Notes under the pieces: generated by a model | Databases searched by the model: none | Told to the model about the DNA's origin: nothing | The model's input: only the letters and a program-made list of their open reading frames with translations | Origin: JBDTGE01 sp050742975 | GTDB lineage: Bacteria; Actinomycetota; Actinomycetes; Mycobacteriales; Jatrophihabitantaceae | Reading direction: 5' to 3' | Length of the DNA stretch: 23,982 nt | NCBI GenBank assembly: GCA_050742975.1 | Contig: JBOGDQ010000226.1 | Span: 1 to 23,982 of the forward strand | In this document: positions 21,324-23,982 of the stretch, piece after piece | How positions within the stretch are numbered: the first letter of the stretch is position 1 | Layout of the letters: each line of letters begins with the position of its first letter | Position numbers and translations under genes: made by a program

Positions 21324-23982
21324 TCAGGTGCCCGTCACCTGGGCGAGCACCTGAGCGCACCAGTTGAGCAGGGCGATGTCGCGCAGCGGCTCGCCCCCGA
21401 ACTTGACCTCGGCGAAAGAGCCGTCCGGCTTCACCACGCCCTTGGGCCGCGGCACGACGACGGTCGAGACGGCCGGCTTGTAGTGCGCCTTGTCGTAGAG
21501 CCGGTCGAGCCGCACCTGCGCCGACTCGGGCAGCTCCAGCGGCGTGAACCGCACCGACGTCCCCTGCAGCGACACCTCGCTCACCCCGTACGAGCGGCAC
21601 AGCACCTTGAACCGCGCCACGGCCAGCAGGTTCTCCACCGCCGGCGGGATCGGCCCGTACCGGTCTACCAGCTCGGCGCGTACGGCGTCGACGGCCTCGT
21701 CGGTGGTAGCGGACGCCAGCGCGCGGTACGCCTCCAGCCGCAGCCGCTCGCCCGGCAGGTACTCCGTCGGCAGGCTGGCGTCGACGGGCAGGTCCACACG
21801 GATTTCGCCGCCGTCGGCGTGCGACGGTCCTTCGCCGCGAAAGTCCGAGACGGCCTCGCCGACGAGCCGCACGTACAGGTCGAAACCGACGCCGGCGATG
21901 TGCCCGGACTGCTCGCCGCCCAGCAGGTTCCCGGACCCGCGGATCTCCAGGTCCTTCATCGCGACGGCCATCCCGGCGCCCAGCTCGGTGTGCTGGGCGA
22001 TCGTCGCGAGCCGGTCGAACGCGGTCTCGGTCAGCGGCCGTTCCGGCGGGTAGGTGAAGTAGGCGTACCCGCGCTCGCGCGCCCGGCCGACGCGCCCGCG
22101 CAGCTGGTGCAGCTGGGAGAGCCCGAACATGTCGGCGCGGTCGACGATCAGCGTGTTCGCGTTGGGGATGTCCAGCCCCGACTCGACGATCGTGGTCGCC
22201 ACCAGCACGTCGTACTGCTTCTCCCAGAACCCGAGCATGATCTGCTCGAGCGCGCTCTCGCCCAGCTGCCCGTGCGCGACGGCGATCCGCGCCTCGGGCA
22301 CCAGTTCGGCCAGGCGAGCCGCGGCCCGGTTGATCGACTCGACCCGGTTGTGGATGTAGAACACCTGCCCGTCGCGCAGCAGCTCGCGTCGGATCGCCGC
22401 CGAGATCTGCCGCGGGTCGTACGCGCCGACGAACGTCAGGATCGGGTGCCGCTCCTCCGGCGGCGTCAGGATCGTCGTCATCTCGCGGATGCCTGTCAGC
22501 GACATCTCCAGCGTCCGCGGGATCGGGGTCGCGGACATCGTCAAGACGTCGACGGCCGTGCGCAGCGACTTCAGGTACTCCTTGTGCTCGACGCCGAACC
22601 GCTGCTCCTCGTCGATGATCACCAGCCCGAGGTCCTTGAACCGGACGGTCTGCTGCAGCAGCCGATGCGTGCCGATGACGATGTCCACGCCGCCGTCGAC
22701 GATCCCGGCCATCGTGGCGTCGGAGTCGGAGGGCGCGGTGAACCGGGACAGCTCCTTGACCCGCACCGGGAACTGCGCCATCCGCTCGGAGAACGTCTCG
22801 ACGTGCTGGTGGGCGAGCAGCGTCGTCGGGACGAGGACGGCGACCTGCTTGCCGTCCTGCACCGCCTTGAACGCGGCGCGCACCGCGACCTCGGTCTTGC
22901 CGTAGCCGACGTCGCCACAGATGACGCGGTCCATCGGCAGCGGCTTCTCCATGTCCGCCTTGACCTCGTCGATCGCCCCCAGCTGGTCGGGCGTTTCGAC
23001 GTAGGCGAACGCGTCCTCCAGCTCGCGCTGCCACGGTGTGTCCGGCGCGAAGGCGTGCCCCTTCGTCGCCATCCGCGCGCTGTACAGGCGGATCAGCTCG
23101 GCCGCGATCTCCTTGACCGCCTTGCGCGCCCGACCCTTCGTCTTGGCCCAGTCGGCGCCACCGAGCCGGTGCAGCGTCGGGGACTCGCCGCCCACGTACT
23201 TCGTCACCTGGTCCAGCGAGTCGGTCGGGACGAACAGCCGGTCCCCCGGCTGGCCGCGGCGCGCGGGCGCGTACTCGATGATCAGGTACTCGCGCTCGCC
23301 ACCGTTGATCGTGCGGCGCACCATCTCGACGTACTTGCCTACCCCGTGCTGCTCGTGCACGACGTAGTCGCCGGACTTGAGCTGGATCGGGTCGATCGCG
23401 TTGCGCCGGCGCGACGGCATGCGGCTGGTGTCCCTGGTGAGTGCGCCGCGCTGGCCGGTCAGGTCGGACTCGGTGAGCACCGCGAGCTTGAGCGCCGACG
23501 CGACGACACCCGTTTCGAGCCGGCCCGTCGTCACCTCGACCACCGCGCCGTCGCCGGTGATCTCGTCGGTGAGCCGGGCCGGAACGTCCGCTGCGGCAAG
23601 GCGTTCTGCCGCGCGCTGCGCCGAGCCATGGCCGTCGAAGACCAGGACGACCTGCCAGCCGTCGCGCGTCCAGGCCCGCAGCTGGTCCATCGCCGCGTCG
23701 GTGTTGCCGCGGTAGGCCGGTGCCTGCTCGAACGCGCTGGCGACGGTGGCCGCGCCCAGCTCCGCGTCGGCCGTGAGGGTGGTGATCCCCCACCACGGGA
23801 TGCGCAGGTCGGCCGCCTCGGCCCGCACCACATCCAGGTCCTGCAGCGACGCGGCGCCGAGGTCGACGGGCGCCTTGCCTCCACCGGCCGCTGCGGCCCA
23901 CGACGCGTCCAGGAACTCCTCGGACGTCCGGACGAGATCGGCGGCGCGGGTCCGCACCCGCTCGGGATCGCACAGCACCACG
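21324..23982 (-). CDS. mfd: Transcription-repair coupling factor Mfd, N-terminus outside window
   Basis: Mfd removes RNA polymerase stalled at DNA lesions and recruits UvrA. About 886 C-terminal residues are visible; full-length Mfd is usually near 1150-1200, so about 300 N-terminal residues lie beyond the right edge. In order there are the end of the UvrB-like and D3 regions (about 1-190), the CarD-like RNA polymerase interaction domain with LKSGDYVVHEQHGVGKY (201-217), and the motor domain with GDVGYGKTE (356-364), DEEQ (457-460) and SATPIPRT (483-490). The second motor lobe with GLDIPNANTLIVDRADMFGLSQLHQLRGRVGR and the C-terminal D7 domain follow. All motifs look intact. The stop (21324) is followed by the repeat array and the DUF4143 ATPase. 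It heads the conserved mfd-mazG-eno block. Confidence 0.96.
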   Translation of the reverse strand, partial: VVLCDPERVRTRAADLVRTSEEFLDASWAAAAGGGKAPVDLGAASLQDLDVVRAEAADLRIPWWGITTLTADAELGAATVASAFEQAPAYRGNTDAAMDQLRAWTRDGWQVVLVFDGHGSAQRAAERLAAADVPARLTDEITGDGAVVEVTTGRLETGVVASALKLAVLTESDLTGQRGALTRDTSRMPSRRRNAIDPIQLKSGDYVVHEQHGVGKYVEMVRRTINGGEREYLIIEYAPARRGQPGDRLFVPTDSLDQVTKYVGGESPTLHRLGGADWAKTKGRARKAVKEIAAELIRLYSARMATKGHAFAPDTPWQRELEDAFAYVETPDQLGAIDEVKADMEKPLPMDRVICGDVGYGKTEVAVRAAFKAVQDGKQVAVLVPTTLLAHQHVETFSERMAQFPVRVKELSRFTAPSDSDATMAGIVDGGVDIVIGTHRLLQQTVRFKDLGLVIIDEEQRFGVEHKEYLKSLRTAVDVLTMSATPIPRTLEMSLTGIREMTTILTPPEERHPILTFVGAYDPRQISAAIRRELLRDGQVFYIHNRVESINRAAARLAELVPEARIAVAHGQLGESALEQIMLGFWEKQYDVLVATTIVESGLDIPNANTLIVDRADMFGLSQLHQLRGRVGRARERGYAYFTYPPERPLTETAFDRLATIAQHTELGAGMAVAMKDLEIRGSGNLLGGEQSGHIAGVGFDLYVRLVGEAVSDFRGEGPSHADGGEIRVDLPVDASLPTEYLPGERLRLEAYRALASATTDEAVDAVRAELVDRYGPIPPAVENLLAVARFKVLCRSYGVSEVSLQGTSVRFTPLELPESAQVRLDRLYDKAHYKPAVSTVVVPRPKGVVKPDGSFAEVKFGGEPLRDIALLNWCAQVLAQVTGT

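Noticed and set aside
21265..23973. Very long open frame of about 900 codons overlapping mfd on the same strand
   Set aside because: Its translation is a low-complexity Arg/Gly/Ala series typical of an alternate frame in GC-rich DNA; the mfd frame holds all helicase motifs.

Overview
The window is high-GC actinobacterial DNA, coding on both strands. The strongest taxonomic clue is the minus-strand block mfd, mazG, a small SurA-like lipoprotein gene, eno, ftsB/divIC, DUF501 and ppx/gppA. This is the housekeeping order of many actinobacteria (compare Mycobacterium tuberculosis Rv1020-Rv1026). DUF5302, DUF4235, an F420-type Ddn-like enzyme, two DinB/mycothiol-type proteins and DasR-like operators agree with this. 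I cannot fix the genus from the sequence alone.

Positions 1-4100 hold the start of an actinobacterial hypothetical gene (minus, running off the window), a Ddn-like F420 oxidoreductase, a DUF5302 peptide, a divergent agmatine deiminase / N-carbamoylputrescine amidase pair (agmatine to putrescine), and a DinB-family gene. Positions 4100-7030 hold an intergenic repeat, a type I tRNA with anticodon UAA (minus), a 15-bp inverted repeat, a type II NADH dehydrogenase, a family-5 uracil-DNA glycosylase, and a DUF4235 membrane protein. Positions 7030-9953 hold a PadR regulator divergent from a PIG-L deacetylase and a berberine-bridge-type flavoprotein oxidase.

Positions 9958-13135 hold a three-gene sugar ABC importer operon (binding lipoprotein and two permeases, no ATPase). 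Two DasR (dre)-like operators lie upstream of it, suggesting amino-sugar control. Positions 13160-16407 carry ppx/gppA, DUF501, ftsB and eno; the last three overlap by 4 bp and are probably translationally coupled. Positions 16408-17185 carry a 27-bp hairpin, a second DinB gene and a repeat-rich gap. mazG and the SurA-like gene follow. Two further genes, an unrecognised Met/His-rich membrane-anchored protein and a four-helix membrane protein, overlap by 4 bp. Next is a DUF4143-type AAA ATPase whose whole upstream gap is three 23-bp-period repeats, and then mfd, whose 5' end lies beyond the window.

The points most worth a second look are the type I tRNA-UAA (with a TTA codon at position 3 of the Ddn-like gene), the 23-bp repeats in front of the DUF4143 ATPase, the dre-like sites on the ABC operon, and several unrelated long intergenic palindromes, including a GATCTTCCTGCGC element found at two distant loci.
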